The notes under the pieces are model-generated. The model searched no databases. It was not told where the DNA came from and saw only the letters and a list, made by a program, of their open reading frames with translations. The translations under genes were made by a program, and so were the position numbers. Positions 22,057 through 34,200 of a stretch of DNA of 64,000 nt are shown in pieces. The stretch's first letter is position 1, and every line of letters begins with the position of its first letter. The stretch covers positions 8,737,183-8,801,182 of the forward strand of contig JAMXBB010000002.1 in NCBI GenBank assembly GCA_024138015.1, given 5' to 3'. This DNA is from Lumnitzera littorea (Eukaryota > Streptophyta > Magnoliopsida > Myrtales > Combretaceae).

Positions 22057-25000
22057 TTAGGATACCAACTGAGAACACGGCATTCTTATTGGTGAAAACA
22101 CCACAGTAAGCCGGGCATGATCTGAAAGGGAATAATCTTCAGGCCATCTTCCCTTCTCCACTTCAGGAGGGAAGAGAACAGCATTTTTCACACTAAAACC
22201 TATGATTTGCTCTTGACGAACTTTCATGCTATCAAAGTCTTTGCTTTCGTCAGTTATTTGCTCTGAGCATGAAGGGTTCCAGATTCGCTGCTGCAGTCCA
22301 ATTGTTAAACAATAAGTTTAGATTAGAACAAGAAAAGGGACTTATCACATTTGCAATAAGCAGGGCGATTAGATAGAAAGCAATCATCATGCTGTCAAGG
22401 CAATTAAAACAGATCTGTGGAAGTCACAAATCTTACAAATACAGATGAGGCTTTCTTGTGATGTCTGTCTGGGAAGTACAACATGAGTACCCTTTGTTCA
22501 CTTCCAGCAAGTAGAAGGAAAAATCTAAAATTAAAAGGCTCATACTACCCATAAAAGCATAAGAGAACGTTTTAGCACGAGAAAAGGTGTATCCTCCTAA
22601 TCCTGTCGTTAAAGCCTATCTTTGTAGTCTACTCTCATATTACAACAGTAAAGAAGATTGCAACAGATTTTCATAGAAAAGAACTTCACCTGAAATTCTT
22701 CAAAGTCAACAAAATCATTGCCATCTATATCTGCCTGAAGCCACAAGTCCTTTATCTCTTCATCACTAAGCCCATAGCTATGGCCAGTTAGTTCGAGCTG
22801 CAGCGAGAACAATCATAGGTATCTCAATATTACATATCCATGGTCAATGAATTTGTGAAAGTGACAACTCTTTTTGACAAGCCTATTTGTTCCATGTAAA
22901 AGAACAAACCTGTCGAAGTGCTCCACAGAACCCTGAGTATGTGACATAGTTACCAGTATTATCCGCTTTCAGAAAAGCGAATGCATCCTTTTCCGATGCT
23001 CTAGGGAGTAGACACTGAAACAGCAAAAGGCCAATAATTAAGAGACATAAGCCTGGAATTGAATGAAAGAAACAAACAAGCAAAAACAATTTGCTCCCAG
23101 AACTATGGAATGACATTATTTCTTAGTGAAAGTATATATTTGGTTCATTTTATTAAAATGGTATCACAAAAAGAGCAGTCAATTTTTACAATGAGACACT
23201 GTTAAAATGTAAAACGTCCATATGCAAAGCAATCAAGAGCAGATAGGTATGCTAAAGAGGCATTATAATACCCTTTCAATACACTTCTAACATGAATCGT
23301 GCTTGTGATATACATTAATCTGGCAATCCTTTCATAATGTAAAATTGCTTTCAAAGAACTATGTCGTTTTTTTATGTGCCTTCATCAATACCTTATAGTA
23401 TCATATATTTTTGCGATATCACTTCCAGTTCTTTCACTTTTTCTTAGACCTTTTATTACCACCATCTCCACCACCTTCTAAATGGAGCAGACCAAGCTAA
23501 GATGACCACAACCCACTTCTAAACTTCGAAAGAAACAACTACCTAACCAAAAATGTTGCCTTCTCAAGAATTTAGATCCCATGTCCATTTTCATTTCATG
23601 CAAGCCACTTATTCTTAGGCTAGAATAATATAATAAAACAAGACAAACAAAAACATGTTTAAGCAAGAATGCCTCACCTTGAACATGTCAAAGACTGTCT
23701 CACTCCAACTTGTTTTAAGTAATTTCCGGTAGCTGTTGGGATTAAGAAGCCATATGAAATCTACACCGCATATGTTACCTCGATGATTACGGTGGCTCAC
23801 CCACTGGCCATAAAAATTGAAATGAAACAATGTGTAAGGAAAAGAGAGAGAGAGAGAGAGAGAGAAGGCTAAGAATGGAAAACAGGTGCTCAGGCTTCAG
23901 ATGAACCTTGTGGGCATCCGCATCTGTGTACTGATGAGCAGTATCATAGGAAGACACAAAACCTTGGGATCTCAAAAACTTGTATACGTGGCCACGTTTG
24001 CTTCCATTCCAGTCTCTGAAGAGGCACAAAGTACGGGAGAAGATATCAGAATCCACAACAACCCTGATTAATCAAGAAGTTGCAAATATAGGTTTCCTAA
24101 GAAGCTTACCCACAGAGGATAATTGGCAGGGGACTCAGATTTTTTTCCTTCTGGAAAGATTCCACACATTGCAAGATTTTGTAGACCTGATTACAATATG
24201 CAATAACAAGCTCTTAATGGAAGCTGGCCGCAATAACAAAAACAGCTAATCACTAAATAACATTTACCTGATGAAGCCGCCCTATACATAAACTTGCATT
24301 ATGAGGAAATAAAAGGTGTGTGTTCACAATGAGGATTTCCTGCCTTATATCACCGTTCCTGCATTCTGGAAATGGAGCAACCAGCTCAACATGCAAAATC
24401 TGTGCAACACGATCTCCACAATCATTGAAAAGTAACTCATGATAATTAAGGACCCTAAAGTAGTCCTTGCGTATAGCGGTCAGCAACCCTGTAAAAATCC
24501 AAGCATGTGCTGTAAGGCTTGCAAGGCAGAAAATAAAAGTTGTCACACTATTCTCCATCTTTTGATTAATCTTAGTAACATTTGAGTAGCCACATTCTTA
24601 ATTGATACAGCACCAATTTTTATAGCATTATCAAATATGATATAATGCCAAACGACCACTTAACTCCCCATGACAAAAAGTTATCTAAATCTAAGTGGAC
24701 ACCTTCCAATTAAAGGAAGAAATTTCAATACTGCTTTATGTAGTAATTGACCCCCTGACAATAACTTTTAAACCAGTCTCCTCATCAAACCATCTAAACT
24801 TTAAGAACCTATGAAGCTTGTCAAGATTATCCACTACAGACATCTAAATAGTGTCTGACATTGAATTACAACCACAGAAGAAATCATCTATAAATTTAAG
24901 ATGTTTCCTAATCTTCACATTTAAGAGTTAATTATTTCCCAGGAATAAATGGTGTGTCCAACCCACGCAGAAAAACTTAAGATTCTTCATCAAAATGATG

Positions 25001-25954
25001 CTAAAAGATTACCATCTCCTCTATTATTAGTCCGTGCAAGCTTGTAACTAATGTAACCCGCATCGCCAAGTCTCTTCTCATAAATGCTAACAAGCTCTTC
25101 GTTTCCAACCCAAAACTCCTGCATAATTCAAAAAAAGAGAAAAAATAAAAAATAAAAACCCAGAAATCAACAAAAGAATCCTTTTTAAACTACTTTCACA
25201 ATATAAATTTCCTAAAAATTAATGGCCCCATTCAAAATTTGAAAACAAATCGAAATCCAAACCTGAAGACATATAATTGAAGATCTCTCATACAGCAACC
25301 AATCTAATATCCTCTGATTCCTCCGCATCCAATATGCCCGGTAATCACTCTCACGACAACTCGGATCCTGCATCCAAATCCAGCGCAAAATCCAAATTAA
25401 AAACCCCAAAAGTCATGCTTTTTCCCCACAAAAAGAAAGACAATCCATATTCACATTATTCAAATTAACAGCACAAAACTCCGATTTCAATACAATTAAT
25501 CGAATCACAACCCAAAATAAAATCAAATCAAAACCTGAATCTCCAATCTTTCCACACCACAATAGAAATTAGTTTCAAATGTCAACAAAATTCAACATGA
25601 ACACAAGACAGCACGACACAACACGGCACAATTCATGACAAAGCAAGGCAGTGACGTAAAACCGTTGCAATTAGAAGCAAATCAATTAAGTATATTGATT
25701 ATTACTTCCGATTTTTTTAATGAAAAGAAACTTAACAGGAATTAAACAAAAACACGAACACGAGCACGAACACGGAGATGAGCAACAACCTCATGATTAA
25801 GGCGTTTGTAGATAGGAGCGAGAATGTTGAATGTAGTACAGGTAATACAAGGCTGATGATGGTGATCAACTAATGAAGAAGCGATCGCATAGCTACCAAT
25901 CCTTGATATCCTTCCTTTCTTCATCTTATTATTACTTCTCCTTTCCAATCTCAT
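22057..25954 (-). CDS. EF-hand endonuclease/exonuclease/phosphatase (EEP) family protein, CCR4-like, ten exons
   Basis: Predicted Mg-dependent phosphodiesterase/nuclease-fold protein of the plant At1g02270/At5g54130 type; its true substrate is unknown to me. Exons: 25954-25790, 25367-25263, 25118-25013, 24488-24268, 24186-24110, 24015-23907, 23803-23678, 23014-22910, 22797-22690, 22290-22057, stop TAA at 22059-22057, giving 451 residues. All junctions use GT/AG and the phases agree. EEP motifs in order are TFNILAPIY (Asn43), CLQEFWVG (Glu91), VNTHLLFPH (His183), CGDWNGSKRG (Asp226, Asn228), ICGVDFIW (Asp276) and LSDHARLTV (Asp431-His432). All catalytic positions are kept. An EF-hand loop with every ligand (Asp361, Asp363, Asn365, Asp369, Glu372) lies between the last two motifs. 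A second start at Met11 (25924) is possible. No signal peptide is evident. Confidence 0.93.
23843..23865. repeat. (GA)n microsatellite in an intron of the EEP gene
   Basis: A tract of about ten GA units, lying in the 103 bp intron between exons 6 and 7, on the minus strand a CT run close to the acceptor of exon 7, where it can act as polypyrimidine sequence. Confidence 0.9.
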
Positions 25955-26312
25955 AATAACGTTTTCTAGAAAGATCTGTGACTATACCGTGTTTGTATGT
26001 CGGAATGGAATAACGACCGGAGGTTGAAAACAATAAATATGTGGTGTTTTTTTTGGTCTTGTATTTCTGTGTATGGAGACGAGGAAGAAGATGGCTTTGG
26101 TTTTTTATAGAGAGAGAATAAAAGGGAGAGAGAGAGAGAAACGAGAGAAGAAGGGATGGGAAACAGGGAAAAGCCGGTAAAACGGAGTGTTAAAACGGGT
26201 GGCGCTTGAGATCGAGAAAAATAAAATAACCGAATTACCGGTACCAGCGGTTTCCTTTTTCCCTCCACCACTGTGAATCGAATCAACGAAAGAGATTACA
26301 ACTTTAAACATA
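25955..26312 (-). promoter_or_regulatory. Promoter and 5' UTR of the EEP gene
   Basis: On the minus strand TATAAAAAA lies at 26109-26101, about 150 bp upstream of the start codon, with CT-repeat (Y-patch-like) sequence just upstream (26110-26150). The open frames read through here are compositional. Transcription would start near 26070. This is inferred from motif and position only. Confidence 0.5.
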
Positions 26313-27914
26313 CGCCTGGATTTTCTCTCAAATTTTCAAAGCCGGTGGAGTTTTAAGTAGGTAATGAATATTTTATTGATTTAACTAGATATCTAGTAAA
26401 CATACACCATTAGGTGTATAAAAATAAAATATAACTCTATTTTATAATTTACTACATAATAAATTATCATAAATGACGGCATATGATTTCCTTTTCTTTT
26501 TTTTTTTAATTTAATGCAAACTTTTAAGAGAGAGAACAAAAAAAGAAAGAGAATTTTTTTTTAATTAAATATTTGGTAGTTATTATTTTAAAAAATAAAT
26601 CTAAAGTGAGTTTTATAAATGGAAAAAAATAACTTATATGATATAGATGGATGGAACAACAACTAAAATGGATGATGTGGGAATACTGGACATTGAATAA
26701 TAATGGTTAAAATTAATATATAAAACAATAAAAGTATTAACTTTTTAGCTTTTGATAGTTATTAAAGTCTTTTGGCTTTAATAATATTTAGGTAGTTGTG
26801 GATAGTTAGTAAAATCTTTTGACTTTAATAATATAGATAATAGTATAATTAAATATTTTTACTGATTTGGTATCACCATTAATTTATCATCAGATAAATC
26901 AAAGTTTGAATTTTCCCTCTCCGTAATTGGGAAAAAAATGATAAAACTTTTTAATAACTCAAATAAATGATAAAGGTTATGTAAAGTGGTATAGATATAA
27001 GAGTAAATTATGGCTATTATGCAAGGACATTAGATCTTAATGTCATGTTATGTAATTTTCTTTTTTAAGTAAATATATAACAACATCCTTTATTTACATC
27101 ACTTTAATAACTTTCATATTTTGCTTGCATTACTTTAATAATATTCATCTCTTTTTAAATTAAGTACATCAATCATATGTGATAATGAAATCACTTAAAA
27201 AGACAATTTTTATCTCCGTCACAATAAAAGTGCATACGTGTTTTTATATAGTCATCATAAATACCTACTATATTCTAAATGTAGAGCATTAAATAAATAG
27301 GAAAAAAAAAAAACCCAACACTTTGATATTAAAGGTTATACCACGAAATAAGTTTAAATAATACAAAGACATTATATGCCTCCTTGATAAGTTTTACAAC
27401 CTATGAAGATTACCATAAGCATAAATTTTAACAATCCCTTCATTTAGAGGTAATACAAAAAGAATGGGAAAATTATCCCTTCTCAAGTTTTTCTTACCTT
27501 ATTTACTTCAAAAATAGGCAAGTGGTTTTAATTCTTAAGGACTTTATTATTACCATTCTATTGGAAATAGTTGTCACCTCAAAAAAACATGGAATTTTTT
27601 ATTTCTTTTATAGATAGACTAAAAAATTATTTGATTATTGTACTATCGTTAATATTACAATTAAATAAATTTTGATCATATAAAAAAATAATAAATAAGA
27701 GTAAATTGGTATTTTTAGTTATTTTTTTAACTTAATAATATAATTAATGATGTGACATAAAAACTAGATTAAGTATTCATTACAATAATAATTTACATGA
27801 AATAAACACTAAAATAAAAATTTATAACCTATTTCTTGTAACGGTCATTCTCAATGCATTAGTTTTTCATTTTCAATCTATTTCACTTTAGAAAGTAAAG
27901 AGACCGTGAGACTA
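26313..27914. other. AT-rich intergenic DNA, nothing recognised
   Basis: Long A and T runs and no gene, RNA or transposon domain that I can support. Confidence 0.5.
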
Positions 27915-28255
27915 TAAATTTATTTTATTTATTTGAACAAGAACACAACTTCATTTATTAACTAAGATTGTACAAAATACACAAATGATTATTACTACCA
28001 TCAAAAGGAAATAAACAACAATCGCTAGAAAGCAGCTTCTTAAGGGTAAATGAGATGTTCAACCACCAATCATATAGACGGATTCCCCTTCTAACATGTA
28101 AAGCCACCCAATTTGTGGCTTTATTAGTCGTTCACCTAATGAATATGAAATCCACTTGAACATCACGTAATCTACATAAGTGTGATAGAATTTGCTGAAA
28201 ATAAGGTCAACAAGACCAGTGAAGATATCTATCCGAATCAGTCAACACTCTAAAT
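27915..28255 (-). pseudogene. 5'-truncated LINE tail with RNase H relic
   Basis: On the minus strand one frame reads VLTDSDRYLHW, later LRDVQVDFIFIR, a stop, then TTNKATNWVALHVRR (about 28250-28080). This matches the C-terminal half of the RNase H domain (RVT_3 type) of plant LINEs, where the pattern is F.F..R..N..A..LA. Two TGA stops break it. Downstream the sequence becomes an AT-rich tail with repeated AAATAAA units near 27920-27935, as in LINE 3' ends. The original reverse transcriptase is absent. Confidence 0.6.
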
Positions 28256-29746
28256 AACATGGGATTTCAATTAATATTTGAAGTTAACTCAAATTTGATT
28301 AGACACATGAATTAAATGAATTAAATATTTTAAAATCTAGACTCGACTTAATAAACTATTCGAATAGTTGAAGTTTAATTCTATTGTTATCAAGTCAAAT
28401 TTGAATAAATATCAAATTGATCTTAAATAGCTCACACCTAGATATGTTTAATTTATAATCCTAGCAAATTTTGATACTGTGTTGGATGAAGGAAGTGCAA
28501 AATTGAAAGAATTCAAAATTTTAATCGTGCTCTTAATAGTTTATAAGGATCATCAATATATATAGATATATATATATTTTTTTTTTTTGCCATGATCATC
28601 AATATAATTTAATGAGTCGCTTTTGATGTTCGGATATGTTTGCTATTTGTTGTTTGTTTCTGTCTAAACAAAAAAGTATGTCAAGGTTAGGTTTAGTGAT
28701 TATCAAAACGATTTAGGGAAAAGGGAAGATACGAGGCTTTCACGGAGTGTTAAAAATTTCGTTTTGTGCATGTACTTGTTTTTTTATGAAAGGTATAGTT
28801 AATATTTAAGAGTATTAGGAAGAAATCTTTACTAAATTTTTAACGTAAGTATCCATTAACAGAAGAGCAAACCTTACCAAACACAAAAGATCATTAAAGG
28901 CTCCATTCTTCATTTGGCAGTAAGATTCCAATTGATTTGCTTTATACACTAAAAAGCTTGACACAATCAAATACATTCTACATGTACGAGCTGTACCTTC
29001 GAAATAAAAGTATTCCATTGTGGCAATATAGGAGAGAAGATTTATATCCACATTATATGTCGTGTGTTTTACACATTTATTGTATAACTATCAATAAAAT
29101 TTTACTTATATGCAATACATGCTTCACAATGATGTTAGTTGTTTTAAAAACTACTAATTCTACTATATTATATATAAAAATTTTATTAATATTTATATAC
29201 CATATAAACAAAATGCATTGTGTGCATGATACAATAATTTTTTATTAATCTAATTGAAGATTCAAAATATAATCGGTGGTATTCTTAATAATACGGATCA
29301 AATTTGATTTTTCTTCCCAACAATAATAATACGTATAATGATTGGCTAAAGAGAAGTTTATCTTAAAACAATATTTAGGCAAAATTCCTTTTTTTTTTTC
29401 CTTTTTTGGCCAAGCTTATCCAAAATCTCCTGAAACTAATTTAACCACGATTAATGACTTTTTTCTAGAAATAATTAAATGTTTTCTTTTTTTTTTATTT
29501 TGCTTTTTAACGACTTAGAACACTTGTTAGCAATATAGCGTATATATGTATGTATATATATATATATTTAAATTTATAAATTTACATACTTAGATATATA
29601 TAAGTTTACATACTTGGCTATATATTTTATGGATTAGAAAAAACAAAACCATATTTGGTTTTTTTATAGATCTATGTAAATTAACAACTTAATAACAATA
29701 ATGTGTAGAGGCTTGTTACTCATGTGAGAGTGATAAATACATATAT
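28256..29746. other. AT-rich intergenic DNA, nothing recognised
   Basis: No gene seen. Open frames of 60-100 codons (for example 28937-29248) have AT-driven composition and no family resemblance. Confidence 0.45.
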
Positions 29747-30070
29747 ATGTTAACAGGGCTTTTTAGATATGGGCTCTTTAAGTTCATCCGAATTTGATAC
29801 GTCTTGTCACTCGTAGCTTACCTTTGTGGACTCGAGCTCTAGGCCTAGATTGATCAAGCCTAATAAGCCCTGTAACAATTAGAATTATCGGTACTACTCT
29901 ATTATAAATACTATTCCAAAATACTTTCTACTCTTCAAAGCTTTATTATTAACTTAAGTATCGAAATGGTCATGTCGGACAACTCCTCGATATCTCCTTA
30001 CGGTATATTGTTTTACAGACTTTCTACATATAGAGCCCTACAACTATCGACAAATACTCAGAAACATAAC
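29747..30070 (+). mobile_element. LTR-like relic
   Basis: The sequence starts TGTTAACAGG, has tataaata near 29913, and carries cttaagtatcgaaatggtc near 29954, a stretch resembling the end region of many plant Ty3/gypsy LTRs. A related stretch (cttaagtattgaaatagtt) recurs near 45836. Boundaries and target duplication were not found. Confidence 0.35.
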
Positions 30071-30280
30071 ATACATATACATTCATTTTATATATGTGGT
30101 ATCTTATTTTAATGGCGCATTTGAAGATGGTGCCTAAACTATATAAAAGGAGTAAACAAAAAAGGTGAACCAAAGATCTCGATTAAGAATTAAAAAACAT
30201 TTCTTTACCGAATAACTACTACAAGAGACTTTGAGGTAATTCAATATTAATTAAATTGATCACTTTCTACAACAACATTA

Positions 30281-30487
30281 TATTATCATAATATCATGAT
30301 AAATTATATTCAATTTTAATAAATTATATCATAAACTGTAAAATGAAAATTATTGATAATTTTATTTTAAACGGATTTCAATAAATTATATTCGTCAATA
30401 GTAAAAAATAAAACCATCAACAATTTTTATTTTATTATTTATAATATGTTTTAGCGAAATCGGGTATGATTTACCGTTATGATAATA
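30281..30487. mobile_element. Palindromic MITE-like element, copy a
   Basis: About 207 bp, extremely AT-rich. The left end reads TATTATCATAA and the right end inverted reads the same, followed by similar GATAAAT/GGTAAAT stretches. The two halves are roughly inverted copies. No coding capacity. Confidence 0.5.
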
Positions 30488-30717
30488 CTTTTCAATTAAA
30501 TTAATATATGTGTGTTTAATATTATGGGTAAAACTGACGGTATCCTACTTAAGCATTTTATTACTAAAATTAAATTATGATAACAAAGTGGCTGCCGTAC
30601 ACACGTAGTTTCGAGCCCATGAAAGTGACAGCCCAGCGGCGTCAGACATAAGTCACACAACACACTCGACAATATGATCCCATGAAAGAGGATTTTTTAT
30701 CCTATAAATTTTCTCGT

Positions 30718-30720
<3 letters not shown>

Positions 30721-30748
<28 letters not shown>
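30721..30748. repeat. Poly(T) tract
   Basis: 28 uninterrupted T residues. On the minus strand it could be the poly(A) tail of a retroposed sequence, but I recognise nothing upstream of it. Confidence 0.95.
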
Positions 30749-31008
30749 GAATTCATTTTTTAACCCTTACGTTGAAAGTGGAGACTTATACAGTCTAGGA
30801 GTATGTAAATGTCTCTTTGCGGATCCGTTGCCAAATAACCCGTCGTGATTCATGAACTTTCAAAAGCTTAAAATATAAGTCATATTTTTATAAATTTTTT
30901 CTCCGTATTTTCGGTCTATTTTACATGTTTGACAGCTTTCAATCAGCTGTTTAGGTTACATCCTTTATTATAATATTAAATTGTAAGGAAAATCTATAGT
31001 AACTTTAT

Positions 31009-31217
31009 CTATTCATAATATAATGATAAATTATATTTAATTTTACTAAATCATACTATAAATCAAATGATAAAATAGAAACCGTCCATAATTTTATTTT
31101 TATTATTAATGGGTATGATTTACTAAGATCCAATACAAATAAAACTGTTTATAATTTTCATTTTATCTTTTATAATATAATTTACTAATATCGAATAAGA
31201 TTTACCGTAATATTATA
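31009..31217. mobile_element. Palindromic MITE-like element, copy b
   Basis: Similar in length, composition and internal words (gataaattatatt, ataattttattttta, gatttaccgt) to 30281-30487, and likewise built of two inverted halves. Lies 0.5 kb from copy a. Confidence 0.45.
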
Positions 31218-34200
31218 GTAAAATAATATTATTCTAGAAAATCTGTTATATAACAGATACTTTTACTTAAGGTTAGTTTGTGTGGAAGACTTTCGATCGG
31301 CTCCATAAAAAATTTGCATTGGAAAATATATATATGGAAAAAAATTGCAATCAAAGTGCAAAATGTCATTTTGGTCCCAAAAAAATAAAAATAAAAAAAA
31401 AAAGAAGAAGAAGAAAAGTGCAAAATATCATTAACATCGTATCGGAGTGTAGAATTTTAACATCTTATCAATAGAATAGTGAAATATCCCACCGAGTTGC
31501 ATAAATAATAAATAGTCTCGCTATTAATAGTTTCGTCACTATTTTTAAATGCCATGTATCTTAAAATTGTTGAAAAATGTAAAATCGAATTTTATCGATC
31601 TAGTTAAAAAATCCTTGTTGGTGCTGATATAATTTTGCAGCTTCTGCCAAAATAGCACGCTTTTGGCCTTATGGCGCCGGCACGGATTCCTAGTGTATTT
31701 CGAAGCCTGATTGGTGGAAAACAGCTAATTCTAAAAGCAATCGCGCGATATTATTACTATAATTGCAATAAAATAGAGGCTCTCCAGCTCCAGATATATA
31801 CTATAATAAAATTAATTAATTAAATAACCTTTAGTTTCGTTCGCCAAAAAGAATTAATTAATCAGAACCTTTCGTAGAAATAAAATAAAAAATAAAAAAT
31901 TCAGAACCTTTCGTAATGATGGATGGAACATATACCTGCGCATGATGGGTCGTAGTATGGAGCCCGAGTGACAATTATACATTTTATTAGAGAGTCATTT
32001 GTTAATGAAATCTAACGGAAGTTTCAAGTGTTAATATTCTTCATCTTTTGAAATTCCACCACAGCAATGGTTTCGTTTGTCCTTTTTCTTTTACATGTAT
32101 CCCCGTTCCTATTAGGGAGTTCGTACTTTGCAGTTGAATGAAATTAAGAATAACGCGTCTTTCTGATATTTGAAAATATATATGAAATAGAATTGAATAA
32201 AATTAAATATAGTAATAATTATTAAAAATATCTTTAATTATCAAATGTTATAATTAGACTTAAGGTTAAATAAGTAATTTAATTCAAAATAATAAATATA
32301 GGAGAAATAGAATTACCAATTCTACCTTTTTAAATATAAAATTAAATTAATCGTTAGAATGTCGAATTCATGGAATTACGATTTTGGTTTCTAAATGCAC
32401 TTTTAAATATAAGAAAAATGAATGAAACATGGAATCGCAATTATATTTAAATTCATTTCGACATACTAAACATGACATTAGAATTTCCATCTGTGCTTAA
32501 TTTACTATCAAATTAATTATTGGTTGGCTCTTAATTCCAGCCATTTGTTTTTTGAAATCATCCCATTATAAAATTGATGTTGTGGTAGAATGAATACCGT
32601 ACTATTTTTCAACTCCAAAGGAAGGGATAAAAAAAAAATTATTTGGAATTTAATTGAATCTGAAAGAATAGAGATAAAATTTATTAAGATTGTGATGTTA
32701 TGTATAATGTTTAATGGTTGGTGAGATCCATTCAAAGTTCAATATTTGGGATAATTATTCTAAATTGTTATAAGTATTTTTATATATTAAAATTTCATTT
32801 ATTCTTAGGATTAAGTTTTCTAATTGATTTTGACGATAACAAAACATATAATATGTTATTACTAATATGTTTATGAAATATGCAGATATATTATGATATA
32901 ATAATGATTCATTCTAAAAAATCTCAGCGAAAAAAAAAGTTAAAATGTGTTTAATAAGAACATTAAATGTGTATGTCAACTTTAAAATAAAATCAATTCA
33001 ATGTGGAAAATAAGTTTAAATTTGTGCTGGTTAGAATATATATCAGAATATGTATCATAAAGTATATTGGTAAGAGAATAAAACAGTATAGTTATTGTAC
33101 AGAATCGAGATCGACTATTATTTCTAAGTTATTTTTTGAATAATTTGAACAAATTAAGTTAGGAAAATATATAGAAGGACTAACTCCACTTTATTGAGCA
33201 TATTTAAGTAATGTCCTTAATTTCGTTTTACTAAGATAATTAAGTTAATGGGGATTTTAAATTGGATTAATTTAAGTACACTTAAAAATCAGATTTTGTA
33301 AAATGTTTGATTAAGGTTTTATCAATATATTTTGGAAAAAAGGTATTTTGACTTTCTTAGCAAGGTTGGTCAAGTTTTAAATATATTAAGGACATTAACC
33401 TTAAAAGGATTTGCTATACTAGTGTTGTAGATCAAGTTCAGATAAAATTCAAATTTATTATGAGAATTTATTGGATAAAACTATGCTCAAAATTTTAAAG
33501 TTCAATTTAGATTTTTGTGAGTTTTTTGAAATAAAGTTACAGCTTATTTTATTAACAATAGTTCAAAAACTTCGGGATAGTTTGTTGAAGATAAGATTGG
33601 ATAAGAAAGATTATTATTTCAAATTCAAAAAAATTTGAGGTGTATATTTTTAATGGATAAAGCATGATATTTAAATTCTCAATTACAGCATGATAGATAA
33701 GGAGGAATCGGATTTTTTATGTTTCAATATTTAAAGTATCAATTACAGGCATTGTTGTATAATTGATATACTCATACAAATCTTAGGAGATATTTTTTTT
33801 TTAATCATATAAAGGTACAAATTTTCCTTCTAAAGAAAGATATGGGAATATTCAAGTATAGTCTTATGATAAGAAAGATCTTGATTAAGTGGTTTAGTAT
33901 TTTTGAAAAATCAAAAGGTGTTGAATTCAGATTTGATTCAGCAAGATATGTTCAAATTTATTCAAACTTATCCATATTACAAGACATTTAGTTTTCAAAT
34001 TTTAAATTTCAATAAATTCTTAAAGCTTATGGATTAAAATTAACAAATTACAACGGTTAAAATAGATCAAGCTCTTCGTGGAATATATCGGAAGATAATG
34101 GCATTTGATTTCGAAAATTTAAAATGTTCAAATTCCCATTTTCACGAGATATTTCTCCAACAACAAAATTATTTGCATTTAAATAAAGATTCCTTGGATA

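Noticed and set aside
23886..24249. Plus-strand open frames over the EEP gene
   Set aside because: They are antisense shadows of exons 4 to 6, which have proper splice borders and EEP motifs.
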